A DNA stretch of 64,000 nucleotides from Euzebyella saccharophila (lineage in GTDB: Bacteria; Bacteroidota; Bacteroidia; Flavobacteriales; Flavobacteriaceae), in assembly GCF_014855495.1 (NCBI RefSeq), contig NZ_JACYFJ010000007.1:1-64000 (forward strand), in the 5' to 3' direction. The translations under genes were made by a program, and so were the position numbers. Positions 7,247 to 17,337 of this stretch are shown here, piece after piece. Within the stretch, counting starts at the first letter, position 1. Every line of letters starts with the position of its first letter. The notes under the pieces were generated by a model that saw only the letters and a list, made by a program, of their open reading frames with translations, had not been told where the DNA came from and did no database searches.

Positions 7247-7717
7247 GTGATTAATTTCATTGGAACATACGATTGTAAAGCCGATACCAAAGGTAGGATA
7301 ATGGTTCCGGTTGCGCTAAAAAATCAGATGGCACCCGTGCTAAACAAGGGGTTTGTGATCAAAAGGTCGGTTTTTCAGCCCTGTTTGGAACTGTATCCCA
7401 TGGACGAGTGGAATTTGCTTATGGCCAAGGTGAACAAGAAGAACAGGTTCAAAAAGAAGAACAATGATTTTATACGCCGTTTTCAAGCCGGTGTAAAGGT
7501 GGTGGAAGTAGATGCGGCGGGAAGATTGTTGATCCCTAAGAATTTGGTGGATGTGGCCAATATTTCCAAGGAAGTGGTGTTGAGTTCCGCTATCAATATC
7601 ATTGAGATTTGGGACAAGGATAGTTACGAGCAAGTACTCGAGGAAACAGCGGAAGATTTTGCCGCATTGGCCGAGGAAGTCATGGGAGATGACGGAGACG
7701 ATGAAGATGTATCATAA
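7247..7717 (+). CDS. mraZ: Transcriptional regulator MraZ
   Basis: 156 residues, starting with GTG at 7247. Two AbrB-like MraZ half-domains carry the conserved D-x-x-G-R signatures: DTKGR at 13-17 and DAAGR at 89-93. The protein ends in a very acidic tail (GDDGDDEDVS), longer than that of E. coli MraZ. The family forms rings and represses its own division and cell-wall operon by binding short direct repeats. Three repeats of fitting geometry precede it at 7173-7197. First gene of the dcw cluster; its end overlaps the rsmH start by 17 bases. Confidence 0.95.
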   Translation: MINFIGTYDCKADTKGRIMVPVALKNQMAPVLNKGFVIKRSVFQPCLELYPMDEWNLLMAKVNKKNRFKKKNNDFIRRFQAGVKVVEVDAAGRLLIPKNLVDVANISKEVVLSSAINIIEIWDKDSYEQVLEETAEDFAALAEEVMGDDGDDEDVS

Positions 7718-8606
7718 TCCAGTGTTGTTACAAGAGTCCGTAGACGGGCTCGCCATCAAAGAAGATGGGGTGTATGTGGATGTTACTTTTGGAGGTGGCG
7801 GTCACAGCAAGGAAATATTGAAGCGCTTGGGAAGTGAAGGAAAACTCTTCGCTTTTGATCAAGATGAGGATGCGCTTGAAAATAGGTTGGATGATGGGCG
7901 GTTTACGTTGATTGCTGCCAATTTTAGGTTCATCAAGCAGTATTTAAAGTTCTATGGCATAAAGAAGGTAGATGGTATCCTGGCGGACTTTGGGGTGTCC
8001 AGTCATCAGTTTGATAAAGCGGAACGTGGTTTTTCCACTCGTTTTGATGCGGATCTGGACATGCGTATGAGCCAGCAGAGTGAACTATCTGCCTATGAAG
8101 TGGTCAACGGTTATGAGTATGATGACCTGCGCAAGGTGCTTTTTCAGTACGGGGACCTTCGCAACGCCAACGCCATGGCCCGCACCTTGGTAGAGCAGCG
8201 TGAAAATACACCCATCAAGACCACGGCAGACCTTAAAAGGGTGTTGCAGCGGTTTTTGCCCAAAGGCAAGGAGCACAAGGTGTTGGCACAGATATACCAA
8301 GCCATTCGAATAGAGGTGAACCAAGAGATTGCCGTAATCGAGGAGTTTCTGTTGCAGACCCCGGATTTGCTGGAAGAGGGTGGTAGGTTGAGCATCATCA
8401 GCTACCATTCCTTGGAAGATCGCTTGGTAAAGCGCTTTATCAGGGCCGGTCAGTTTGAAGGCGAGCCCGAAAAGGATTTTTATGGAAATATTTCCGTGCC
8501 CTTTAAAAAGGTGGGCGGACTCATAGTTCCCACGGCCAAGGAGATAGCCGAGAATAACCGTGCCCGAAGTGCAAAACTTCGGATTGCAAGAAGAATAGGT
8601 GAATAA
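7701..8606 (+). CDS. rsmH: 16S rRNA m4C1402 N4-methyltransferase RsmH (MraW)
   Basis: 301 residues from ATG 7701 (MKMYHNPVLL); ATG 7707 is an alternative, and both overlap the mraZ end. SAM-binding DVTFGGGGH at 27-35, ADFGVSSHQFD at 95-105 and ISYHSLEDR near residue 230 are hallmark motifs. RsmH methylates N4 of C1402 in the ribosomal P site. The frame is open further upstream inside mraZ, but the YHNPVLL block marks the true N-terminus in this family. Confidence 0.96.
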   Translation: MKMYHNPVLLQESVDGLAIKEDGVYVDVTFGGGGHSKEILKRLGSEGKLFAFDQDEDALENRLDDGRFTLIAANFRFIKQYLKFYGIKKVDGILADFGVSSHQFDKAERGFSTRFDADLDMRMSQQSELSAYEVVNGYEYDDLRKVLFQYGDLRNANAMARTLVEQRENTPIKTTADLKRVLQRFLPKGKEHKVLAQIYQAIRIEVNQEIAVIEEFLLQTPDLLEEGGRLSIISYHSLEDRLVKRFIRAGQFEGEPEKDFYGNISVPFKKVGGLIVPTAKEIAENNRARSAKLRIARRIGE

Positions 8607-8624
8607 AGAATAAACATATAAAAG

Positions 8625-8951
8625 GTGAAAGACGGACTGTTGAACATATTAAAAGGAAAGTTTTTGGTGAGCGGCGATGCTCCCAAGCACTGGCTGTTCA
8701 TATTGTTCGTGTCCTTTTTGGCAACCGTGATGATCGGAAGTTCGCACAGCGCCGATAAAAAAGTGCACCAGATTGCCGCCTTGAACGAGGAGGTGAAGGA
8801 ATTGCGCAGCGAGTTTGTGGATGTACGATCGGATGTTCAAAAATTAAAATTGGAATCTACTGTAACCGAGATAGTTTCCGCCAAGGGGTTGTATCCGCCA
8901 GAGGTGCCGCCCAGACAGATAAAAATAAAATCCCCTAAGAAAGAGGAATAG
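8625..8951 (+). CDS. ftsL: Cell division protein FtsL (Bacteroidota type)
   Basis: 108 residues from GTG 8625. A short cytoplasmic N-terminus, one membrane segment at about 23-39, then a heptad-like coiled coil at about 44-80 and a Pro/Lys-rich tail. Size, topology and position between rsmH and ftsI identify it as FtsL, whose sequence is poorly conserved. In other bacteria it links FtsQ and FtsB to FtsW-FtsI. Its TAG shares the last base with the GTG of ftsI (TAGTG), indicating coupled translation. A separate ftsB is not in the window. Confidence 0.88.
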   Translation: MKDGLLNILKGKFLVSGDAPKHWLFILFVSFLATVMIGSSHSADKKVHQIAALNEEVKELRSEFVDVRSDVQKLKLESTVTEIVSAKGLYPPEVPPRQIKIKSPKKEE

Positions 8952-10957
8952 TGGCCGTAACCGAAAAGAACATATTAAATAGACTCTACTTTGTAGTGGC
9001 TTGCATGTTTTTGTTTGCCGGTGCCATCTTGTTCAAATTGGTGAACATACAGTTGGTGCAGGGCGAAAAATATCAGGAGCTGGCCATGAAGCGTACGGAG
9101 AAGATGTTCACTATCGCGCCCAATAGGGGTAACCTCTATTCGGATGACGGTAGTTTGTTGGCTACTTCCGTTTCCCGCTATACCATTCGTTTTGATGCCG
9201 TAACGGTCAAGGACGATGATTTTAGGGAGAATGTGAAGCCTTTGTCCAATGCGCTTTCCCGTATGTTGGGAAAATCGCCTTCCCACTATCAGCAACTATT
9301 GCGAAAGGCAAGGGTGAACAAAAATCGCTATGCCTTGATAGCTAGGAATTTGGATTATTCGGAATACATGGCCGTCAAGGAGTTCCCGTTGTTTAACAAA
9401 GGTCCGTACAAAGGTGGTTTGGTCATTGAGCAAAAAACCGTACGTGAGCATCCGTTGGGTAAAATTGCGGAGCGCAGTGTGGGCTATGAGCGTGTGGATG
9501 AAAACGGCTACTATACCCGTGTAGGGCTGGAAGGTGCTTTTGGGGAGTACCTACGGGGCGTGGAAGGAAAGCGTTTAAAGCAGAAAATTGCCAAAGGCCA
9601 ATGGAAGCCTATTGGGTGGGAGAACATTGTGGAGCCAAAAGATGGCTATGACGTGATTTCTACCATTGATATCAATATTCAGGATATTGCCCATCATGCT
9701 TTGTTAGGGCAGTTGGAAAAATATAAAGCGGACCATGGCTGTGTCATTGTTATGGAAACCGAAACCGGCGAGGTAAAGGCCATTTCCAATTTAGGCCGTA
9801 CCGAAGCCGGAAAGTATTACGAGCGTTTGAACTATGCCGTGGGGGAATCCCATGAGCCTGGCTCTACCTTTAAATTAATGACCATGGTAGCGGCCTTGGA
9901 AGATGAGGTGGCAGATACTACGGATATTATTGATACGCATGACGGAACCTGGAAAATTTATAACCACCGGGTAAAGGACTCCAAATGGGGCGGTTACGGT
10001 AAAATTTCCTTTGCCAAGGCCTTTGAGGTGTCTTCCAATACGGCTTTTGCCCAAGTTATTCATGAGGGTTATAAGAATAATCCGGACAAGTTCGTCAACC
10101 GCTTGATGTCCATGAATGTGCACCGCACCTTGGATTTGCCCATAAAAGGAGAGGGGAAACCGGTACTCCGTTCCCCGGGTGATAAAGGTTGGTCCGGACT
10201 TTCCTTGGCGCAAATGGCCTATGGCTATGAGGTAGCCATGACGCCACTGCAGGTGTTGACCTTTTACAACGCCATTGCCAATGATGGGGAAATGGTGAAG
10301 CCAAGGTTGATCAAGGAGGTAAAGGAATGGAACCGTACCGTAGAAAAGTTTGATAAGGAAGTCATAGACGCTTCCATCTGTTCAAAGGAGACGGCATCCA
10401 AGGTGCAGGATCTTTTAAAGAACGTAGTGGAAAGAAAGACAGGTACGGGGCATGGGCTCTATTCCGCTAATTTTTCCATGGCAGGAAAAACGGGAACCGC
10501 CCAAAAGGATTACGTTTCCAAGGACCCGGACAAGCTAAAGTACATCTCCACCTTTGCAGGTTATTTTCCTGCGGAAAATCCAAAATACTCCTGTATCGTG
10601 GTCATTCACGAGCCGGATAAAAGTGTGGGTTATTATGGTGCCGATGTAAGCGGACCCGTTTTTAAGTCCATCGCACAGAAAGTATATGCATCCAACCCCC
10701 TTATCGATGAAGTGGAAATGGATGAGGTAGAAGATCCTAATTTGGATAAGAACTACCAAAGATTTTATGCCGAAGCCCAAAAGAAATACAGTAAGGTGCC
10801 CAATGTAAAAGGTATGAGCGGAATGGATGCCATTTCCATCCTTGAAAATTTAGGCCTTGAGGTAGAGGTAAAAGGCAACGGAAAAGTAAAAAGACAGTCG
10901 GTTTCCCAAGGAGCGGACCTACGTACAACCAAAAAAATAACCCTGGAATTATCTTGA
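8951..10957 (+). CDS. ftsI: Septal penicillin-binding protein FtsI (PBP3) with PASTA domain
   Basis: 668 residues from GTG 8951. One N-terminal membrane anchor (about 11-30), a dimerisation domain, then the transpeptidase domain with STFK at 305-308 (acyl-enzyme Ser305), SSN at 361-363 and KTGT at 513-516. A PASTA-like domain occupies about 612-668 (VPNVKGMSGMDAI onward), as often seen in Bacteroidota but absent from E. coli FtsI. The enzyme cross-links septal peptidoglycan and pairs with FtsW. Its TGA overlaps the murE TTG by four bases (TTGA). Confidence 0.95.
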   Translation: MAVTEKNILNRLYFVVACMFLFAGAILFKLVNIQLVQGEKYQELAMKRTEKMFTIAPNRGNLYSDDGSLLATSVSRYTIRFDAVTVKDDDFRENVKPLSNALSRMLGKSPSHYQQLLRKARVNKNRYALIARNLDYSEYMAVKEFPLFNKGPYKGGLVIEQKTVREHPLGKIAERSVGYERVDENGYYTRVGLEGAFGEYLRGVEGKRLKQKIAKGQWKPIGWENIVEPKDGYDVISTIDINIQDIAHHALLGQLEKYKADHGCVIVMETETGEVKAISNLGRTEAGKYYERLNYAVGESHEPGSTFKLMTMVAALEDEVADTTDIIDTHDGTWKIYNHRVKDSKWGGYGKISFAKAFEVSSNTAFAQVIHEGYKNNPDKFVNRLMSMNVHRTLDLPIKGEGKPVLRSPGDKGWSGLSLAQMAYGYEVAMTPLQVLTFYNAIANDGEMVKPRLIKEVKEWNRTVEKFDKEVIDASICSKETASKVQDLLKNVVERKTGTGHGLYSANFSMAGKTGTAQKDYVSKDPDKLKYISTFAGYFPAENPKYSCIVVIHEPDKSVGYYGADVSGPVFKSIAQKVYASNPLIDEVEMDEVEDPNLDKNYQRFYAEAQKKYSKVPNVKGMSGMDAISILENLGLEVEVKGNGKVKRQSVSQGADLRTTKKITLELS

Positions 10958-12417
10958 AACTGCTAAAGGACATATTGTACGGTGCTGGCTTAACGGCCGT
11001 TAACGGCTCTACGGACATACTCGTGAACGAAATTCAGTTCGATTCGCGCAAGGTGGCCATGGACGATGTTTTTATAGCGATCAAGGGTACGCTAACGGAT
11101 GGACACTTGTATATTCAAAAAGCGGTGGACTTGGGAGCCAAGGCCATTGTATGCGAAGAGCTTCCAGAGTTGCTGGTAAACGGTATTACCTATGTTCAGG
11201 TAGCGGATGGCAATACGGCCCTGGCCGTTATGGCTTCCAATTTTTACGGAAACCCGTCTAAAAATTTAAAATTGGTGGGCGTTACCGGTACCAACGGTAA
11301 AACCACTATTAGCAGTCTGCTATACCAATTGTTCAAAAAAGCGGGGTATAAAGTGGGCTTGCTTTCCACAATTAAGATCATGGTAGATGACGAGGTGCAT
11401 TCCACAACGCACACTACTCCAGATGCCTTGACCATCAACAAGCATTTGTCTTTCATGAACGATGCAGGAGTGGAATATTGCTTTATGGAGGTGAGTTCCC
11501 ATGGAATCCATCAAAAAAGAACCAAAGGGCTGGTCTTTGAAGGAGCTATTTTTACGAATCTCTCCCATGATCATTTGGACTACCATAAAACCTTTGCGGA
11601 GTACCGAGACACCAAGAAAATTTTGTTCGATGAGCTGCCAAAAACAGCTTTTGCCCTTACCAACCTAGATGATAAGAACGGTAATGTGATGCTACAAAAT
11701 ACCAAGGCCCGTAAGTTGACCTATGCCTTAAAAAGCTATGCAGATTACAGGGGCCAAGTATTGGAAGCCCAGTTTAGCGGGCAATTGATCAAAGTAAACG
11801 ACCATGAATTTTGGACCAAGCTTATAGGCCACTTTAATGCCTATAACCTCTTGGCCATATATGCTACGGCGGATCAGTTGGGTCTTGACAATTTGGAGGC
11901 CCTACGGTTAATGAGCGAGCTGGACAATGTGGACGGCCGCTTTCAATATTTTATTTCTGAAACGAAGATAACGGCGATAGTGGATTATGCCCATACACCG
12001 GATGCACTTAAAAATGTGCTTGAGACAATCGGCACATTGAGAACTGGAAATGAACGCGTCATCACCGTTGTGGGGTGTGGTGGCGACCGAGACAGCTCAA
12101 AGCGTCCGGTTATGGGTCATATCGCCTCGGAGATGAGCAATCAGGCGATTTTTACTTCGGATAATCCAAGAGGTGAATCGCCTGGTGCCATTATCAAAGA
12201 CATGGAGGCCGGCGTAGAGGCCCATAACGTTAAAAAAATCCTTTCCATAGAAAATAGGGAACAGGCCATAAAGGCGGCTTGTCAAATGGCATCGGCACAA
12301 GATATTATCCTCGTGGCCGGTAAAGGCCATGAAACCTATCAGGAAGCCAATGGCAAACGAATAGATTTTGACGATTTCAAAATAGTTAAGGCGCAATTGA
12401 TGGGCCTTAATAAGTAA
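10954..12417 (+). CDS. murE: UDP-MurNAc-dipeptide ligase MurE (meso-DAP adding)
   Basis: 487 residues from TTG 10954, overlapping the ftsI stop. ATP-binding GTNGKT at 112-117, the Mur-ligase SHDHLDYH region at 204-211, and DNPR at 403-406. DNPR is the motif that recognises meso-diaminopimelate in MurE, so the third stem-peptide residue is predicted to be meso-DAP. The enzyme acts in the cytoplasm after MurD. murF does not follow as it does in E. coli; mraY comes next after a 60-base gap. Confidence 0.95.
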   Translation: MKLLKDILYGAGLTAVNGSTDILVNEIQFDSRKVAMDDVFIAIKGTLTDGHLYIQKAVDLGAKAIVCEELPELLVNGITYVQVADGNTALAVMASNFYGNPSKNLKLVGVTGTNGKTTISSLLYQLFKKAGYKVGLLSTIKIMVDDEVHSTTHTTPDALTINKHLSFMNDAGVEYCFMEVSSHGIHQKRTKGLVFEGAIFTNLSHDHLDYHKTFAEYRDTKKILFDELPKTAFALTNLDDKNGNVMLQNTKARKLTYALKSYADYRGQVLEAQFSGQLIKVNDHEFWTKLIGHFNAYNLLAIYATADQLGLDNLEALRLMSELDNVDGRFQYFISETKITAIVDYAHTPDALKNVLETIGTLRTGNERVITVVGCGGDRDSSKRPVMGHIASEMSNQAIFTSDNPRGESPGAIIKDMEAGVEAHNVKKILSIENREQAIKAACQMASAQDIILVAGKGHETYQEANGKRIDFDDFKIVKAQLMGLNK

Positions 12418-12477
12418 GAAGAATTAAGAACCGTACCAAACAAGATTACCAATTAATACCGTGAAACCAGAATAGTT

Positions 12478-13698
12478 ATGTTGTATTATTTGTTCGAATT
12501 TTTGGAAAAACAATACCAGTTGCCCGGGGCGAGCTTGTTTCAGTTCATGACCTTTAGGGCGGCCATGGCCATTCTATGTTCTTTATTGATCGCAACGGCA
12601 TATGGAAAGCGTATTATCCTTTTTCTTCAAAAACAACAAATAGGCGAAAGTATTAGGGATTTGGGGCTGGAAGGTCAAAAACAAAAGGCCGGTACCCCTA
12701 CCATGGGCGGTTTGATCATTATCATGGCTACCCTTATTCCTGTACTGCTTTTTGCCAAACTCGAGAATATATACATAATCCTATTGATCGTTACCACCTT
12801 GTGGATGGGTTTTATTGGTTTTGCGGATGATTACATCAAAGTATTTAAAAAGGACAAGCAAGGTTTAAAAGGTAGGTTCAAGGTGATGGGTCAAGTGGTG
12901 TTGGGCCTAGGGGTGGGAGCTACCCTTTATTTTCACCCGGGGGTGACCATGAAGGATGAAGACCATAGCGTAATTACCGAAAATTTTGAGGTGAAATCCA
13001 TAGAAGGTGCAGAGGTGAAATCAACCAGCACCACCGTGCCATTTTTTAAGAACAATGAGTTGGATTACAGTGATTTTATCAGCTGGGCGGGAGATGGCGC
13101 CAAGGAATATGCGTGGTTGATATTTATTCCCATTGTCATTCTCATAGTTACCGCCGTTTCCAATGGTGCTAACCTTACGGACGGTATAGACGGTCTTGCG
13201 GCAGGCTCATCGGCAATTATCGTATTTACGCTTGGCATTTTTGCATGGGTTTCCGGTAACATCATTTTTTCAGATTATTTAGATATCATGTTTATCCCCA
13301 ATTCAGGGGAATTGGTAGTGTTCATCACCGCCTTTGTGGGGGCTTTGGTAGGCTTCCTTTGGTACAATGCCTATCCGGCACAAGTGTTTATGGGAGATAC
13401 CGGTAGTCTTACCATTGGGGGGATAATTGCTGTCATCGCCATCATTGTACGAAAGGAACTTTTGATTCCCCTTTTATGCGGAATTTTCTTTGCGGAATCC
13501 CTTTCCGTAATGATTCAGGTAAGCTATTTCAAGTACACCCGTAAAAAATATGGGGAAGGCAAGCGGGTTTTTCTCATGTCTCCCATACACCACCATTACC
13601 AAGTAAAAGGGTATCACGAGAGTAAGATTGTTACCCGTTTTTGGATCATAGGTATCCTATTGGCCATTCTTACCATTGTGACGCTTAAGATCCGATAG
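12478..13698 (+). CDS. mraY: Phospho-MurNAc-pentapeptide translocase MraY
   Basis: 406 residues, about 45 longer than E. coli MraY. GTPTMGG at 72-78, the Asp pair in FADDYIK (117-118) and NLTDGIDGL at 232-240 are the conserved catalytic and Mg-binding motifs. Multiple hydrophobic segments make it an integral membrane protein. The extra length is an insertion of about 50 polar residues at roughly 155-205, between membrane segments. It joins phospho-MurNAc-pentapeptide to undecaprenyl phosphate, giving lipid I. Its TAG is directly followed by the murD ATG with no gap. Confidence 0.96.
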   Translation: MLYYLFEFLEKQYQLPGASLFQFMTFRAAMAILCSLLIATAYGKRIILFLQKQQIGESIRDLGLEGQKQKAGTPTMGGLIIIMATLIPVLLFAKLENIYIILLIVTTLWMGFIGFADDYIKVFKKDKQGLKGRFKVMGQVVLGLGVGATLYFHPGVTMKDEDHSVITENFEVKSIEGAEVKSTSTTVPFFKNNELDYSDFISWAGDGAKEYAWLIFIPIVILIVTAVSNGANLTDGIDGLAAGSSAIIVFTLGIFAWVSGNIIFSDYLDIMFIPNSGELVVFITAFVGALVGFLWYNAYPAQVFMGDTGSLTIGGIIAVIAIIVRKELLIPLLCGIFFAESLSVMIQVSYFKYTRKKYGEGKRVFLMSPIHHHYQVKGYHESKIVTRFWIIGILLAILTIVTLKIR

Positions 13699-15033
13699 AT
13701 GAAGCGATTGGTGATTTTGGGCGGAGGCGAAAGTGGTGTGGGTACCGCTATTTTGGGGAAGAAACAAGGATACGGGGTATTTGTATCCGATAAAGGAAAA
13801 ATAAAAGACAAGTATAAAGAAGTTCTTGAACATTTTGATTTTGATTGGGAGGATGAAGGCCATACCGAAGCCAAGATTTTAAATGCCGATGTGGTTATGA
13901 AAAGTCCCGGGATTCCAGATACGGTTCCCTTGGTTAAGAAGTTGGTAGCGCAAGGTGTTCCGGTGATTTCGGAAATCGAGTTCGCATCCAAGTTTACCAA
14001 TGCCACTTTGATCGGCATAACCGGAAGTAATGGGAAGACCACTACCACCATGCTTACCCACCACCTTTTAAAGGAGGGCGGTTTGCACGTAGGAATGGCA
14101 GGAAATATTGGCGATAGTTATGCGCAAATGGTAGCGGAAAATGACTATAGCCACTACGTGCTGGAAATAAGCAGCTTTCAGTTGGATGGGATTGTGGATT
14201 TTGCTCCGCATATAGCCATTTTGACCAATATTACCCCGGATCATTTGGATAGGTATGATTATAAGTTTGAAAATTATATCGCATCCAAATTCAGGATTGT
14301 GGAAAACCAAACGGAGGATGATTATTTCATTTATGATGCCGATGACCCAGTAATTACGGAATGGTTGGACAAAAACCCTATCAAATCAAAAAAAATACCC
14401 TTTTCGTTGGAGAAGGAGTTGGAAGAAGGAGCCTTTTTAAAAGACGATGAAATACTACTAAAAATAACTAACGAGACATTAAAAATGAAAACAGAAACAC
14501 TGGCATTAGAAGGAAAACACAACGTAAAAAACTCAATGGCGGCAATGACCGCTGCAAAATTGGTAAGCATTCGCAAGCAATCGATTAGGGAGAGTATTGC
14601 GAGCTTTCAAGGGGCACCCCATCGATTGGAGAAAGTATTGAAAATTCACCACGTACAGTACATCAATGATTCCAAGGCTACCAACGTAAATTCGGTATTT
14701 TATGCCTTGGACAGTGTTAAGACCTCCATTGTTTGGATAGCCGGTGGTCAGGATAAAGGAAACAACTACAAAGAACTAATGCCTTTGGTAAGGGAAAAGG
14801 TAAAGGCAATTGTTTGTTTGGGCCTGGATAATGAGAAATTAAGGGATGAATTTGGTAATGCCGTGGATTTGATGGTAGAGACCAATTCCATGGAGGAGGC
14901 TGTAAAGATGGCCTATAAAATTGCCGAAAGGGGAGATACGGTTTTACTTTCGCCTGCTTGTGCCAGTTTTGACCTGTTCAAAAATTATGAGGATCGTGGA
15001 GATCAATTTAAGAACGCGGTAAAGAATTTATAA
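13699..15033 (+). CDS. murD: UDP-MurNAc-L-Ala:D-Glu ligase MurD
   Basis: 444 residues from ATG 13699. An N-terminal Rossmann-like domain (LGGGESGVG at 7-15), ATP-binding GSNGKT at 109-114, NITPDHLDRY in the central domain and INDSKATN before the C-terminal domain. Adds D-glutamate to UDP-MurNAc-L-alanine in the cytoplasm. Length matches the family. Followed after 31 bases by ftsW. Confidence 0.96.
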   Translation: MKRLVILGGGESGVGTAILGKKQGYGVFVSDKGKIKDKYKEVLEHFDFDWEDEGHTEAKILNADVVMKSPGIPDTVPLVKKLVAQGVPVISEIEFASKFTNATLIGITGSNGKTTTTMLTHHLLKEGGLHVGMAGNIGDSYAQMVAENDYSHYVLEISSFQLDGIVDFAPHIAILTNITPDHLDRYDYKFENYIASKFRIVENQTEDDYFIYDADDPVITEWLDKNPIKSKKIPFSLEKELEEGAFLKDDEILLKITNETLKMKTETLALEGKHNVKNSMAAMTAAKLVSIRKQSIRESIASFQGAPHRLEKVLKIHHVQYINDSKATNVNSVFYALDSVKTSIVWIAGGQDKGNNYKELMPLVREKVKAIVCLGLDNEKLRDEFGNAVDLMVETNSMEEAVKMAYKIAERGDTVLLSPACASFDLFKNYEDRGDQFKNAVKNL

Positions 15034-15064
15034 ATAAAAGTATTCACCGGAAAGAGTAGAAAAT

Positions 15065-16261
15065 TTGAAGTCATTTTTTCAAAATATAAAAGGAGATAAA
15101 GCTATTTGGGCCGTAGTGGCCCTTTTGGCGTTGTTTTCCTTTTTACCGGTCTATAGTGCCAGCAGCAACTTGGTCTATGTGGTGGGCAATGGTACCACCT
15201 TTGGCCATTTGCTTAAGCATGCCATGCTTTTGGTGCTCGGTTTCGGAATTATCTATGGGGTGCATAAGATACCCACGCATTTTTTTAAGGGGCTTTCCCT
15301 AATTGCATTGCCAGTGGTCTTGGTGCTTTTGGGCTTTACCCTGGCACAAGGTACTACCATAGATGGGGCCAATGCCAGCCGCTGGATAAGTATACCTTTT
15401 GTAGGTGGGTTTCAGCCTTCCAATTTGGCGGCCGTGGTGCTAATGATCTATGTAGCACGCTACTTAAGCAAAGTGCGCGATAAGAAAGTCACTTTTAAGG
15501 AAAGTATTGTGCCTTTGTGGTTGCCTGTATTCTTGGTGGTGGTATTGATTCTACCGGCCAACTTTTCAACGGCGGCCATCATTTTTACCATGGTGCTGTT
15601 GCTTTGCTTTTTGGGCGGGTACCCTATCAAGTATTTGGTGGGTATTATAGGAACGGGAGTGGTCTGTCTCACCATTTTTATTCTTGCTGCCAAGGCGGCT
15701 CCGGGTATGTTTCCCAATCGCGTGGATACGTGGATGAGCCGTATTGAAAGTTTTAGCAATCCTGAAGATAGTGAAGCCAATTATCAGATAGAAAAAGCAA
15801 AAATAGCCATAGCCACAGGTGGAATTGTAGGCAAAGGAGCTGGAAAAAGTATTCAGAAGAATTTTCTGCCCCAGAGTTCTTCGGATTTTATCTATGCGAT
15901 CATCGTAGAGGAATACGGTCTGATCGGTGGGGTGGTGTTGATGCTTTTCTACCTCTTTCTACTTTTCCGGATTACGGTAGTTGCCAACGGTAGTATGACC
16001 ATTTTTTCCAAATTATTGGTGCTTGGGGTGGGGTTGCCTATTATATTCCAGGCCTTGATCAATATGGCGGTAGCGGTAGAACTATTTCCGGTGACAGGTC
16101 AAAATTTACCCTTGATCAGTAGGGGTGGTACCAGTAGTTGGATGACCTGTTTGGCAATCGGAATCATTTTGGGAGCAAGCAACAAAGAACAAACGGCCGA
16201 ATCAAAATCGGACAAAATAGATGAAACAAACCCTTTAGAGATTTTAAGTGGACAATTATAG
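15065..16261 (+). CDS. ftsW: Septal peptidoglycan polymerase FtsW (SEDS family)
   Basis: 398 residues from TTG 15065. About ten hydrophobic segments with SEDS-family motifs, including GANASRWI (about 101-108), GKGAGKS and the C-terminal [13 protein letters not shown] block. It polymerises lipid II at the septum together with FtsI. The last 14 bases overlap murG, so translation is probably coupled. A polar tail of about 25 residues follows the final membrane segment. Confidence 0.95.
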   Translation: MKSFFQNIKGDKAIWAVVALLALFSFLPVYSASSNLVYVVGNGTTFGHLLKHAMLLVLGFGIIYGVHKIPTHFFKGLSLIALPVVLVLLGFTLAQGTTIDGANASRWISIPFVGGFQPSNLAAVVLMIYVARYLSKVRDKKVTFKESIVPLWLPVFLVVVLILPANFSTAAIIFTMVLLLCFLGGYPIKYLVGIIGTGVVCLTIFILAAKAAPGMFPNRVDTWMSRIESFSNPEDSEANYQIEKAKIAIATGGIVGKGAGKSIQKNFLPQSSSDFIYAIIVEEYGLIGGVVLMLFYLFLLFRITVVANGSMTIFSKLLVLGVGLPIIFQALINMAVAVELFPVTGQNLPLISRGGTSSWMTCLAIGIILGASNKEQTAESKSDKIDETNPLEILSGQL

Positions 16262-17336
16262 ATTCATATTATCCGGAGGGGGAACGGGTGGGCATATCTA
16301 TCCCGCCATAGCCATAGCCAATGAGCTAAAGAGAAGGTATCCCAATGCGGAATTCCTTTTTGTAGGGGCTCAGGGAAGAATGGAAATGGAAAAAGTGCCG
16401 CAGGCCGGTTATAAAATTGAAGGTCTTTGGATTACAGGGTTGCAACGGAAACTCACCCTCAAAAATGTAATGTTTCCTTTTAAAGTGATCAGTAGTTTGT
16501 TAAAATCAGGTAAGATAGCAAGGAGATTTAAGCCCCATGCCGTAATTGGTACGGGCGGCTTTGCCAGTGGTCCTATGCTCCGGGTGGCTTCGGGAAAGAA
16601 TATTCCCTGTGTGCTTCAGGAGCAGAATTCCTTTGCGGGTATTACCAACAAACTTTTAAAAAATAGAGTATCTAAGATTTGTGTGGCCTATGACGGTATG
16701 GAAAAGTTTTTTCCGGCCGATAAAATTGTGAAGACCGGTAACCCGGTTCGTGGGGATTTGGTGGAAATGCAGGTAGACAAAAAAGAGGCTTTATCCCATT
16801 TTGGGTTAGATCTGCAGAAACCTACCCTTTTAATATTGGGAGGTAGCTTGGGTGCTCGAAGGATCAATCAATTGATTGCCGCCAAATTGGAATATATTCA
16901 ATCCTTAGGGTTGCAGGTCATATGGCAATGCGGCAAACTGTACATAGAAGAATACAAAAAATATGAATCGGATACCGTAAAGGTGTTCGACTTTATGAAC
17001 CGAATGGATTATGCCTATACCGCTGCAGATGTAATGATTTCCCGATCAGGGGCCGGAGCAGTTTCGGAATTGAGCATTGTGGGCAAACCGGTACTTTTTA
17101 TTCCATCGCCCAATGTGGCAGAAGACCATCAAACCAAAAATGCCATGGCATTGGTCAATGAAGATGCAGCTTTAATTTTAAGGGAATTGGAATTGGACGA
17201 GAAGTTTGAATCGGTTTTTTCCGGTTTGATCAATGACCCGTCCCGCCAGAGAAAATTATCGGCAAATATTAAAAAAATGGCTTTGCCAAATGCCACAAAG
17301 CATATTGTGGATGAAATAGAAAAATTGTTGAAGTAA
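16248..17336 (+). CDS. murG: Lipid II-forming GlcNAc transferase MurG
   Basis: 362 residues from GTG 16248, inside the end of ftsW. The glycine-rich GGTGGH at 11-16, QEQNSFAG around 125-132, [10 protein letters not shown] and the donor-site region AEDHQTKNA are characteristic. It transfers GlcNAc from UDP-GlcNAc to lipid I on the cytoplasmic membrane face. The stop is one base before the murC GTG. Confidence 0.96.
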   Translation: MDNYRFILSGGGTGGHIYPAIAIANELKRRYPNAEFLFVGAQGRMEMEKVPQAGYKIEGLWITGLQRKLTLKNVMFPFKVISSLLKSGKIARRFKPHAVIGTGGFASGPMLRVASGKNIPCVLQEQNSFAGITNKLLKNRVSKICVAYDGMEKFFPADKIVKTGNPVRGDLVEMQVDKKEALSHFGLDLQKPTLLILGGSLGARRINQLIAAKLEYIQSLGLQVIWQCGKLYIEEYKKYESDTVKVFDFMNRMDYAYTAADVMISRSGAGAVSELSIVGKPVLFIPSPNVAEDHQTKNAMALVNEDAALILRELELDEKFESVFSGLINDPSRQRKLSANIKKMALPNATKHIVDEIEKLLK

Positions 17337-17337
17337 A

